Of a stretch of 8,142 bases of DNA, positions 1 through 7,472 are shown one piece after another. Within the stretch, counting starts at the first letter, position 1, and every line of letters starts with the position of its first letter. The position numbers and the translations under genes are program-made. The stretch comes from Fidelibacterota bacterium (lineage in GTDB: Bacteria; Fidelibacterota; UBA2242), in the NCBI GenBank assembly GCA_030655795.1, contig JAUSPJ010000268.1, positions 1 through 8,142 on the forward strand, given 5' to 3'. The notes under the pieces were generated by a model. It did no database searches, was not told the DNA's origin, and saw only the letters and a program-made list of their open reading frames with translations.

Positions 1-1368
1 TCGCTGCTCAATTCCGGGGCTTATGGGACCCACGCATTGACGGTTCTGTCCAATTGCGGTGCAAAGGTTCTTCCATTATTTAATAAAATTGAAAATATGC
101 GCTTTATCGGCCGGTCGGTTTATACAAATTTACCCGTTGGCGGCGCCTATCGCGGATACGGCGCGACGCAGGGTTATTTTGCACTGAATCAGCAATTGGA
201 TATAATTGCCCGACGACTAAATATCGACCTGTTGGATTATATCAAGAAAAATCATATTAGAGTTGGGGAAACATCCCAGGTTTTTAAAGCTCTTGGTGAA
301 GGTACCGAAGGAGTTACCCAGATTGTCAATTCTTGTAAACTCGATGAATGTATCGATATCGGCGCCAAAGAAATCGGCTGGTATGACAAACGGGATAAAC
401 AGATAACGAATGGTGATAAAGTCCGCGGTGTCGGTCTGGCAGTGGCAATGCAGGGATCGGGGATTCCGCTGATCGATATGGCTGCCGCCTATATGAAAAT
501 GAATGATGACGGTTCGTTTAATCTCGATATAGGTGCGACGGATATTGGCACCGGATCCGATACCGTTCTGGCCCAAATTGCCGCGGAGGTGCTGGGCGTC
601 GAGCTGGATAAAATGATTGTTTTGTCCTCTGATACAGACCGGACGCCTTTTGATGTGGGCGCCTATGCCTCTTCCACGACCTATGTTTCCGGCGCTGCGG
701 TGAAAAAATGCGCCGAAAAAATCAGCGAACAAATTCTGGACGTAGCTGCAGAAATAATGAAGGCTGATAAAAATGATCTGGAATTGTCGGACGGCCGGGT
801 GAATGACCGTAAAAACAATAAATGTATTTCACTTTCCGATGTCGCGGTTTATGCGTTATACACTGAAAACCAGTTTCAGATTCAGGCCGGCGCATCCCAG
901 ATAGTTGAACAGTCACCGCCACCCTTTATTGCCCAGTTTGTTGAAGTTGAAGTTGATAGAAAAACCGGTAAAGTTGATGTGATTAAATTTGTGTCGGCGG
1001 TGGATTGCGGTCAGGCCCTGAATCCCATATTGGCGGAAGGCCAGATAGACGGGGCGGTTGTAAATGGTATTTGCTATGCGCTGACGGAGCAGTATAAATT
1101 TTCCGCAAATGGTAATTTACTGACTAAACATTTCCGGGATTATAAAATCTGGACCGCGGCGGATCTGCCGGAAATCAAGACTATTATTGTTGATTCACAT
1201 GAAGAATCCGGCCCTTTTGGCGCGAAATCGGTTGGGGAAATCGGAATCAATGGTCCCATGCCGGCCATCGCCAACGCCATTTACGATGCGGTCGGAGTGC
1301 GACTGTTTGAAGCGCCCTTTACCCCGGCAAAAGTGTATCGAGAAATGGAGCGTACGGGAAAACCTTGA
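1..1368 (+). CDS. Xanthine dehydrogenase-family molybdenum-binding subunit, C-terminal part (5' truncated by window)
   Basis: This is the large subunit of a molybdenum hydroxylase of the xanthine dehydrogenase family, which hydroxylates purines or similar N-heterocycles at the Mo-molybdopterin centre in the cytoplasm. The frame is open from base 1, so the true start is upstream; 455 residues are visible of roughly 750 or more usual for the family. In-window residues 47-58 (GGAYRGYGATQG) form the substrate/cofactor loop with its arginine, residues 151-156 read QGSGIP, 178-187 read GATDIGTGSD (cofactor binding), 221-228 AYASSTTY and 334-342 VDCGQALNP. The catalytic glutamate is in GAKSVGEIG (residue 413, codon 1237-1239), so the active site looks intact. 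The wording around DMAAAYMKMNDDGSF and DIGTGSDTVLAQIAAEVLGV resembles the XdhA/XdhD-like hydroxylases tied to the selenium-dependent purine loci more than aerobic XDH. Its stop overlaps the next start. The FAD and [2Fe-2S] subunits should lie upstream or be fused. The exact substrate is unknown, so no gene symbol is given. Confidence 0.93.
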   Translation, partial: SLLNSGAYGTHALTVLSNCGAKVLPLFNKIENMRFIGRSVYTNLPVGGAYRGYGATQGYFALNQQLDIIARRLNIDLLDYIKKNHIRVGETSQVFKALGEGTEGVTQIVNSCKLDECIDIGAKEIGWYDKRDKQITNGDKVRGVGLAVAMQGSGIPLIDMAAAYMKMNDDGSFNLDIGATDIGTGSDTVLAQIAAEVLGVELDKMIVLSSDTDRTPFDVGAYASSTTYVSGAAVKKCAEKISEQILDVAAEIMKADKNDLELSDGRVNDRKNNKCISLSDVAVYALYTENQFQIQAGASQIVEQSPPPFIAQFVEVEVDRKTGKVDVIKFVSAVDCGQALNPILAEGQIDGAVVNGICYALTEQYKFSANGNLLTKHFRDYKIWTAADLPEIKTIIVDSHEESGPFGAKSVGEIGINGPMPAIANAIYDAVGVRLFEAPFTPAKVYREMERTGKP

Positions 1369-2717
1369 TCATAAAAAATGGCAAGATTGCCTTTTCCGGT
1401 GAAAAATATTTTCACTCTCGCGATCTTAAAATAGAACAGGGAAAGATAGCAGAAATCGGCAGCAATTTACTCGGCGAAACCGAAATAGATGCCGACGGCC
1501 TGCAGATATTTCCCGGCGCGATTGATCCGCATGTGCATTTTGATGAGCCCGGCTACACCGACCGGGAAGATTTTTATCACGGCAGCTGTGCAGCGGCTTC
1601 CGGTGGGGTCACGACGGTCATCGATATGCCCTGCACCTCGGTTCCGCCGGTCACGAATATCAAGAATTTGAAACAAAAATTAGAAATTGTACGCCAGAAG
1701 TCAGTAGTGGATTTCGGTTTTTTCGGCGGCGTTTCCGGGCAATGTTTTGATGGCAATTTTCAAAAGTATATGACCGAATTGGCGGATTATGTGTTGGGAT
1801 TTAAAACCTATTTTATATCCGGAATGAATTCGTTCTCCCGGCTCGATCTTAACCAGTTTCAACAAGTGTTGAAAATAGCGAAAGAACTTAATCGGCCGGC
1901 GCTGCTGCATGCCGAGGATTACGAGATGGTCACTACGGCTGAAGCAAGCGCAAGAGTTAAAGGTTCCGGCTGGCATAATTACTATAATTCCCGTCCTGAA
2001 GCGGCGGAAATCATCGCTGTTAGAAACTCTGTTGAAATTGCCGAAGAGATCGGTGCGGAGTTGCATATCGTTCATATTGGAACGGCCGAAGCAGCAAAAT
2101 TGCTGTCTGGAAAAAATAAAATCACCGGTGAAACAGCGCCCCATTACCTGGAATTTTCTTATGACGACCTGGAACGCATCGGTGGCGCATTAAAAACCGC
2201 GCCGGTAGTGAAGTCGCCGGGCAATGCCGACGGGCTATGGCAGGCATTGATGGACGGAACGCTGGATTTCGTAGCCTCCGATCATGCCCCCGCTCTAGAG
2301 AATCAAAAGAATACCGGTTCAGCCTGGAATGACTATTCGGGCATTCCGGGAACCGGGACGCTCTTTCCGTATTTGTATTCGGAAGGTTTCGTGAAACGTA
2401 ATATCGGTCTCAACCGGTTTCTGAAAATCACAGCGGAGAACGCAGCCTGGCGCTATGGCTTGTTTGACCGTAAGGGTTCCATCGAAATCGGCAAAGATGC
2501 CGATCTGGCGCTGGTCGATCCGAATGCAAGGTGGACGGTGAACGGGCGAGACTTCATTTCAAAAGGCAAGATTACACCTTTTGAAGGAATGACGTTCCAG
2601 GGGCGAGTCGTAAAAACCATTATCCGGGGACAAGTAGTTTTTGATCGCGAAAAAGGTATTACTGCGCAGCCGGGATTTGGTAAATTTTTAACAAAACGTG
2701 TCAAAGCGGAGCATTGA
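1365..2717 (+). CDS. Allantoinase-like cyclic amidohydrolase (allantoinase/dihydropyrimidinase/dihydroorotase superfamily)
   Basis: This is a binuclear-metal hydrolase of 450 residues that opens cyclic ureides or amides such as allantoin, hydantoins or dihydropyrimidines. Metal ligands are visible in the family order: H56 and H58 in DPHVHFDEPG, the lysine expected to be carbamylated K147 in GFKTYF, H182 in LLHAED, H237 in HIVHIG and D306 in ASDHAP. EPG after the HxH, IDMPCTSVPP, ETAPHYL and the C-terminal GRVVKTIIRGQVVFDREKG favour allantoinase over the hydantoinase HyuA found in the E. coli locus; substrate is therefore open. The start is TTG at 1365, giving the usual beginning MIIKNGKIAF; its last two bases are shared with the TGA of the upstream gene (TTGA overlap). 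A GGAG lies 14 bases upstream, too far to be ideal, so translational coupling is likely. The length is normal for the family. It probably acts on a ring product made by the neighbouring oxidoreductases. Confidence 0.88.
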   Translation: MIIKNGKIAFSGEKYFHSRDLKIEQGKIAEIGSNLLGETEIDADGLQIFPGAIDPHVHFDEPGYTDREDFYHGSCAAASGGVTTVIDMPCTSVPPVTNIKNLKQKLEIVRQKSVVDFGFFGGVSGQCFDGNFQKYMTELADYVLGFKTYFISGMNSFSRLDLNQFQQVLKIAKELNRPALLHAEDYEMVTTAEASARVKGSGWHNYYNSRPEAAEIIAVRNSVEIAEEIGAELHIVHIGTAEAAKLLSGKNKITGETAPHYLEFSYDDLERIGGALKTAPVVKSPGNADGLWQALMDGTLDFVASDHAPALENQKNTGSAWNDYSGIPGTGTLFPYLYSEGFVKRNIGLNRFLKITAENAAWRYGLFDRKGSIEIGKDADLALVDPNARWTVNGRDFISKGKITPFEGMTFQGRVVKTIIRGQVVFDREKGITAQPGFGKFLTKRVKAEH

Positions 2718-2752
2718 CATGAGCCTTCCCGTCGATTCGGAGAAAGATTAAA

Positions 2753-4036
2753 ATGTCTAAACATTATATACTGACCAATGCCACTATTACCAACGGTTTT
2801 TCATTTCTGATCGAAAATGGCGCTATCGAGATCGATAACGGCCGGATCGCCTGGATCGGAAAAAGTGATGACCTTCGGCACTCCGAAGTGAGAACCATTG
2901 ATTTGCAGGGACGTCTGGTTTTACCGGGACTGTTGAATCCCCATCACCATCTCTATTCCGCATTGGCGACGGGTTTGGCGCCCATCGGACCGACATCAAA
3001 TTTCAACCTGATACTGGAAAACCTCTGGTGGCATCTGGACAAGACGCTGGATGCAGAATCGATTTTCTATTCGGCGATTCACGGCTTGATCCAGTCCGTG
3101 AAGTACGGCGTGACGACGATTTTCGACCATCACGCCTCCATGAATGCCGTCAGCGGCAGCCTGGAATTAATTGAAAAAGCCTTCCGTGAAGTTGGCGTCA
3201 GGGGCCTGCTCTGTTATGAAATTTCCGACCGGATGGGTGAAGATTCGCTAGAAATGCAATTGGATGAAAATATCGGTTTTTGGGAAAGTCATCGTCAGAA
3301 CAACCAAATTCAGGGAATGCTCGGACTGCACGCGAATTTTACTCTGAGTGAACGTACAATGGCGATGATCCGGGATCATAAACCAGAGGAATTACCGATT
3401 CATATTCATTGCGGTGAGGACAGGGCTGATTTTCAATACTGTGTCGACCATGGTTACGCCGGACCGGTGGATCGTCTGAATGAATTCGGGTTGCTGTCGA
3501 AGGATTCGTTCCTGGCGCACTGCATTCATTTGTCCGGGAAGGATTACGAACTCATCCGCGGAATTCAACCGGTGATAATTTCCAATCCCGAGTCCAATGC
3601 CAATAATAATGTTGGTGCAATGGATATCGCCAAAATCCAAAAATACGTTCTGGGTACCGATGGCATGACCGGCAATATTCTGGGTACCATGCGTTCTCAT
3701 TTTCTGCAGCGCAATGGAAAAATCGCTGACCCGCTGGATATTCAATTCCGCTATCCGGCTGAATTAATCGAATGCTACTTTCCGAATGCTGGAAAATTGG
3801 CGCAGGGCAAACGCGCCGATCTGGCGATTACCAATTACATACCGGTGACCGAAATAAACCTCGGAAATCTGTTCTATCACCTGATTTTCGGTGTTCAGGG
3901 ACAGCCGATGTATATGACCATCGCTGATGGTATCATTCTTTATAAAGATGGTGTAATGCAGACAATCGATGAACAGGAAATCATACAAAACGTCAAAAAC
4001 GCAGTCAGAAAATTACACAAGAACTATTATGAGTGA
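2753..4036 (+). CDS. ssnA: SsnA-type amidohydrolase/aminohydrolase
   Basis: This 427-residue protein belongs to the ATZ/TRZ (chlorohydrolase, guanine deaminase) branch of the amidohydrolases and matches the SsnA family, about 440 residues in E. coli. The visible motifs are NPHHHLYSA with HxH at H64 and H66, GLHANFTLS (H193), HIHCGED with H219 as probable metal ligand and E222 as probable catalytic acid (HxxE), LAHCIHL (H256), NPESNANNNVG (279-288) and GTDGMTGN with D303 completing the mononuclear site. The C-terminal beta-sandwich segment GKRADLAITNY is present. The ATG at 2753 is preceded by GGAGAAAG beginning at 2739, a good ribosome binding site. The reaction is not established for the family: it is named after an E. 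coli stationary-phase phenotype, and its place in ygfK/xdh loci implies hydrolytic deamination or ring opening of a purine-derived compound. It is 35 bases downstream of the allantoinase-like gene and overlaps ygfK by 8 bases, so it is part of the same transcript. Confidence 0.9.
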   Translation: MSKHYILTNATITNGFSFLIENGAIEIDNGRIAWIGKSDDLRHSEVRTIDLQGRLVLPGLLNPHHHLYSALATGLAPIGPTSNFNLILENLWWHLDKTLDAESIFYSAIHGLIQSVKYGVTTIFDHHASMNAVSGSLELIEKAFREVGVRGLLCYEISDRMGEDSLEMQLDENIGFWESHRQNNQIQGMLGLHANFTLSERTMAMIRDHKPEELPIHIHCGEDRADFQYCVDHGYAGPVDRLNEFGLLSKDSFLAHCIHLSGKDYELIRGIQPVIISNPESNANNNVGAMDIAKIQKYVLGTDGMTGNILGTMRSHFLQRNGKIADPLDIQFRYPAELIECYFPNAGKLAQGKRADLAITNYIPVTEINLGNLFYHLIFGVQGQPMYMTIADGIILYKDGVMQTIDEQEIIQNVKNAVRKLHKNYYE

Positions 4037-7000
4037 TCGATTTTCAACAATATCGCTGCGGCAATTGTTGTCGCAAATTTTGAAATCCGAGGAAAAAAGA
4101 AGCATTTTCGGAATATATCACAGCCAGTTTTTTACGCCCCAAACGGATGACATTTTTAGAACAGAAATATTCGGTCAGGCGCTGGAAACTCCGATCGGCG
4201 TCGCAGCCGGTCCCCATACGCAGATGGCGCAAAACATCATCACTGCCTGGCTCTGCGGCGCCCGCTACATCGAACTGAAAACCGTACAAACTCTGGATGA
4301 AATTGAAATATCCAAGCCCTGCATCGACATTCAGGACGAAGGATACAACTGCGAATGGTCACAGGAATTGAAAATCGAAGAATCTTTTTATGAATATCTG
4401 AAAGCCTGGATCAGCATTCATGCTCTCCGTCATAAATTCGGCTGGTCCGGTGATCCCGGAACGATTTTCAATATGAGTGTTGGTTACGATATGTCCGGGA
4501 TTCTGAACGATAATATGCAGTGGTTTTTTGATAAAATGGCGGATTGTCATGCCGAAAAACAGGTGCTAATCGATGAAATCCGTGATCTCTATCCGAAGAT
4601 TAACGAAATCGATATTCCAGACCGGATATCCAATAATATTACCCTTTCCACAATGCATGGTTGCCCGCCGGACGAGATCGAGAAAATCGGAAAATGCCTG
4701 ATTGAAGAAAAGGGACTTCACACCTTCATTAAATTGAATCCGACGCTGCTGGGAAAAGCGAAAATTCATGAGATTTTAAAGAAACTCGGATATGACACAC
4801 AGGTTCCCGATGTTGCATTTGAGCATGATATCACATATTCAGCAGCTGTCAAGGTTATTCAATCATTACGGAAATCGGCGGAAAAACAGGGCGTCTTCTT
4901 AGGCGTTAAACTTACCAATACCTTGGAAGCGCTGAACCATAAAGCAATTTTCAGCGATGCTGCTATGTACATGAGCGGTAAGGCGCTGCATCCGATCAGC
5001 ATCAATGTCGCCCGGAAAGTCAGACATGATTTCCCGGAATTGCCGATTTCCTTCTGTGCCGGTGTAAACGCTTTCAATATCGCCGACGTACTGGCCTGCG
5101 GCCTGAATCCGGTGACGGTTTGTTCGGATATACTAAAACCCGGCGGCTATGCCCGGCTGACGCAGTATCTCGAAAATATAATACAGCCGCTTCCCGAAGA
5201 TAATAGGTCGGCCATTGATTATCTGAATTGTTATGCTGATGAAGTCGTGGAAAATCCGGCATATCGCGCTGCCTGGACCGATATCAAAACACCACAGGAA
5301 TTGACGGAATTCGATTGCATTGCAACGCCCTGCGTGGCGACCTGTCCCTCGAATCAGCAGATTCCCGATTATATGTACTGGACCGCCAGGGGTGATCTGC
5401 CGAAAGCCTTTGAAACCATTCTGAAAACCAATCCTTTCCCTGCGGTAACCGGCATGGTCTGCGATCATCTCTGTCAGACGAAATGCACGCGGATCAATTA
5501 TGATAGTTCGCTGCTGATCCGGGAAGTGAAGCGTTTTGTTGCCGAAAATATATCCTTCCACGAACTCCATGCACCGGAACAGAAAAATGGAAAAAAAGTG
5601 GCAATTATCGGCGCCGGGCCGTCGGGACTGTCCTGTGCTTATTTTCTGATTCTGGCCGGTTTTGAGGTGGATGTTTATGAGACCAAGGAGTTTCCCGGCG
5701 GTATGCTGGCGGATGCTATTCCACTCTTTCGACTGTCGGAAAGCGCGCTGGATGAAGACATTCTGCGGATTAAAAATTTGGGTGTGAAGATTCACACTTC
5801 TCAAAAAATTGACAAAGAATCCTTTGAGCAAATCAGAGCCAAAGCAGACTTCGTGTACCTTGCCGTCGGTGCGCAAAAAGCATTGAAAGTGGCGATTGAG
5901 GGCGATGATGTGCAAAATGGTCTACTCGACCCGCTGAAATTTTTATCGGCTTTGCGGCAGGGAATAAAGGCCGAATTGGGACCAAAAGTTATCATTCTTG
6001 GTGGCGGCAATACAGCTGTAGATGCCGCACGAACCGCCAAACGATTTGTCGGTGAAGACGGAAATGTGACTATTGTCTATCGACGGACTCGTCGTGAAAT
6101 GCCCGCCGATCAGGATGAGATTCAGGCCGCTCTGGAAGAAGGCATTGAACTGATCGAACTGGCCGCGCCGGCGAAAATTAATTCAAAAAATGGAAATATT
6201 ACGTCGCTGACTTGTTATAAAATGACCCTGGGTGAAGCTGACAAATCCGGGCGACCGCGGCCGGAGAAAATCGACGGCAGCGATTTTGACATTCCGGCGG
6301 ATACGATCATTCCGGCGTTCGGGCAGGAACGTGTAATTGATTTTATCGATGAGGAATTGCTGGAGATTCAGGATGATAACAGTCGTGAAATTCGATTGCC
6401 GAATATCTTTATTGGCGGTGACGCTTATCGGGGTGCATCTACCGTTATCAGCGCTATCGCCGACGGACGAAAAACGGCGGAAACCATTATCCGAAAATCC
6501 GGGATTGACCGGCAGACATTGCCATTACAGCTGGTGGATAAGGGCCGGAGCCGGGAGGAGCTTCATCAGAAACGGGCGCGAATTGTGCCGGGCGCTCATC
6601 CCGAAGAGACACCGCTGGCGGAGCGGGATTACTTTAGCCTTGTAGATTTGACATTAACCGAAGAGGAAGCCGTTACCGAAGCAAAGCGTTGCCTGTATTG
6701 CGATCAGCTCTGCGATATCTGCGTGACCGTTTGTCCCAACCGGGCAAATTACGGCTATACCATTGCGCCTTTTGAGGTCAGATTGCAAAAGGCTGTGAAT
6801 GTCAATGGTGAAATCAAAATCGTGGATGATGGAATATTTAAGATCGAGCAGAAATATCAAGTATTGAATATTGCGGATTTCTGTAATGAATGTGGAAATT
6901 GCACAACGTTTTGCCCGACGAGTGGCGCGCCCTATAAAGACAAACCGAAAGTATGTTTAACAGAGAAAAGTTTCCGGGAAACAGAGAAGGGATATTTTTT

Positions 7001-7232
7001 AAGTTCTGATACAATACTGTTTAAAAATGGGCAAGACAAAAAATCATTGAAAATTAAGGAAAATGAATATCACTACGAATCAGATGAGGTCTTCGCCAGG
7101 ATTAGGAAATCTGATTTAAAAATAGTTGAAGCTAAATTCAAAAAGTATAGTATCTCCGAAGTGTCCTTTTTTGATGCCGTGAAAATGAGTGTGATTTTTT
7201 TTTGCATTAAAAGATTTGTAATTTTAACCTGA
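4029..7232 (+). CDS. ygfK: YgfK family flavin/iron-sulfur oxidoreductase (often annotated putative selenate reductase subunit)
   Basis: From ATG 4029 the protein has 1067 residues (E. coli YgfK about 1030). Residues 1-400 form a dihydroorotate-dehydrogenase-like FMN barrel (PIGVAAGPHTQMAQN 55-69, ELKTVQ 82-87, FNMSVGYD 147-154, LSTMHGCPPDEIE 206-218, FIKLNPTLLG 233-242, LGVKLTNT 291-298). A GltD-like part follows: an N-terminal Fe-S cluster region with C430, C435, C439 and C478, C482, C486, then FAD-binding IIGAGPSG (526-533), NAD(P)-binding ILGGGNTAVDAA (656-667) and FAD-closing GGDAYRGASTVISA (796-809). C-terminal ferredoxin-type clusters use C888, C891, C895, C898, C902 and C952, C955, C958, C962. 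These are the modules of dihydropyrimidine dehydrogenase in another order, so NAD(P)H-linked electron transfer to a ring substrate or partner is likely; selenate reduction is unproven. The frame extends up to 3969, but MSDRFSTISL fits the family start and overlaps the ssnA stop (ATGAGTGA); I see no clear Shine-Dalgarno. The last 90 codons are AT-rich, and a T9 run at 7195-7203 makes the final dozen residues uncertain. Confidence 0.93.
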   Translation: MSDRFSTISLRQLLSQILKSEEKRSIFGIYHSQFFTPQTDDIFRTEIFGQALETPIGVAAGPHTQMAQNIITAWLCGARYIELKTVQTLDEIEISKPCIDIQDEGYNCEWSQELKIEESFYEYLKAWISIHALRHKFGWSGDPGTIFNMSVGYDMSGILNDNMQWFFDKMADCHAEKQVLIDEIRDLYPKINEIDIPDRISNNITLSTMHGCPPDEIEKIGKCLIEEKGLHTFIKLNPTLLGKAKIHEILKKLGYDTQVPDVAFEHDITYSAAVKVIQSLRKSAEKQGVFLGVKLTNTLEALNHKAIFSDAAMYMSGKALHPISINVARKVRHDFPELPISFCAGVNAFNIADVLACGLNPVTVCSDILKPGGYARLTQYLENIIQPLPEDNRSAIDYLNCYADEVVENPAYRAAWTDIKTPQELTEFDCIATPCVATCPSNQQIPDYMYWTARGDLPKAFETILKTNPFPAVTGMVCDHLCQTKCTRINYDSSLLIREVKRFVAENISFHELHAPEQKNGKKVAIIGAGPSGLSCAYFLILAGFEVDVYETKEFPGGMLADAIPLFRLSESALDEDILRIKNLGVKIHTSQKIDKESFEQIRAKADFVYLAVGAQKALKVAIEGDDVQNGLLDPLKFLSALRQGIKAELGPKVIILGGGNTAVDAARTAKRFVGEDGNVTIVYRRTRREMPADQDEIQAALEEGIELIELAAPAKINSKNGNITSLTCYKMTLGEADKSGRPRPEKIDGSDFDIPADTIIPAFGQERVIDFIDEELLEIQDDNSREIRLPNIFIGGDAYRGASTVISAIADGRKTAETIIRKSGIDRQTLPLQLVDKGRSREELHQKRARIVPGAHPEETPLAERDYFSLVDLTLTEEEAVTEAKRCLYCDQLCDICVTVCPNRANYGYTIAPFEVRLQKAVNVNGEIKIVDDGIFKIEQKYQVLNIADFCNECGNCTTFCPTSGAPYKDKPKVCLTEKSFRETEKGYFLSSDTILFKNGQDKKSLKIKENEYHYESDEVFARIRKSDLKIVEAKFKKYSISEVSFFDAVKMSVIFFCIKRFVILT

Positions 7233-7244
7233 TTATTTTATAAA
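7216..7244 (+). promoter_or_regulatory. Candidate sigma-70-like promoter before the AlbA_2 remnant
   Basis: TTGTAA at 7216-7221 and TATAAA at 7239-7244 are separated by 17 bases, matching 4 of 6 and 5 of 6 consensus positions. It spans the end of ygfK and lies about 30 bases before the ATG at 7273. The stretch is AT-rich, so a chance match is quite possible, and a sigma-70 consensus may not apply in this organism. Confidence 0.22.
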
Positions 7245-7270
7245 CCGCAGACGACGCAAAGAACATAGAG
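7243..7270 (+). repeat. Possible dispersed intergenic repeat element (ACCGCAGACGACGC type)
   Basis: The 28 bases after the ygfK stop have a C- and G-rich, purine-biased pattern (ACCGCAGACGACGCAAAG, then AACATAGAG) quite unlike the AT-rich sequence on both sides. It resembles short dispersed elements of the ACCGCAGA/CACAGAG type seen between genes in many bacterial genomes. Only one copy is in this window, so its repeat nature is inferred from style and not shown. Confidence 0.3.
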
Positions 7271-7272
7271 AT

Positions 7273-7466
7273 ATGAAGAATAAAAAAGAATTATTATTGA
7301 TATTAAGAGAAGGTGAAGGATACTTCACAGAATTTAAAGAAAGACTTTGCGGAGTTGATCAGGATTTTGTTGCTTTTGCAAATTCTTCCGGAGTAAAGTA
7401 TTAATTGGGGGATCCGCTGAAGGTGGATATTGGAAAGCAAAGAATACTATTTCAAAAAAAAGATGA
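7273..7466 (+). pseudogene. AlbA_2 (Schlafen-like) domain protein remnant, frameshifted and truncated
   Basis: From ATG 7273 a 43-residue reading frame gives an AlbA_2-domain N-terminus: LREGEGYFTEFKERL, then DFVAFANSSG, before a TAA at 7402-7404. Family members continue ANSSGGK(V/I)L(I/L)G. Supplying one base near 7393 restores this as GGKVLIGG and the frame then runs to TGA 7464-7466, so a one-base deletion is the simplest explanation. Even so restored, the protein would be only about 64 residues and leaves the family pattern after GG, so more sequence has been lost. Intact members are several hundred residues, often with a C-terminal ATPase-like or winged-helix part, and are annotated as transcriptional regulators or RNA/DNA-binding proteins. 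The AT-rich base use differs from the operon upstream. It is very unlikely to be functional. A sequencing error could explain the frameshift but not the missing C-terminus. Confidence 0.62.
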
Positions 7467-7472
7467 ATAATT

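Noticed and set aside
37..39. A TTG at 37 as the start of the molybdenum hydroxylase
   Set aside because: The frame is open from base 1 and the residues before it (NSGAYGTHAL) are conserved in the family, so the gene begins upstream of the window.
3969..4028. An upstream start for ygfK giving 20 more residues
   Set aside because: The extension lies within the end of ssnA in another frame, is not family-like, and the ATG at 4029 gives the expected N-terminus with a typical stop-start overlap.
5133..5915. A 260-codon open frame on the minus strand inside ygfK
   Set aside because: It lies fully antisense to the well-conserved YgfK domains, has no recognisable motif, and is rich in residues typical of antisense shadows. 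The same holds for the shorter minus-strand frames at 217-732, 1701-2144 and 3392-3745.
7230..7232. Read-through of the ygfK TGA as selenocysteine, prompted by the locus's link to selenium
   Set aside because: No catalytic site is expected at the C-terminal tail, the following codons lead into non-coding sequence, and no convincing stem-loop sits just downstream.
4029..7232. Naming ygfK as a selenate reductase
   Set aside because: The name is a historical annotation. The modules seen are those of NAD(P)H-linked flavin/Fe-S ring reductases, and nothing here shows a selenate site.
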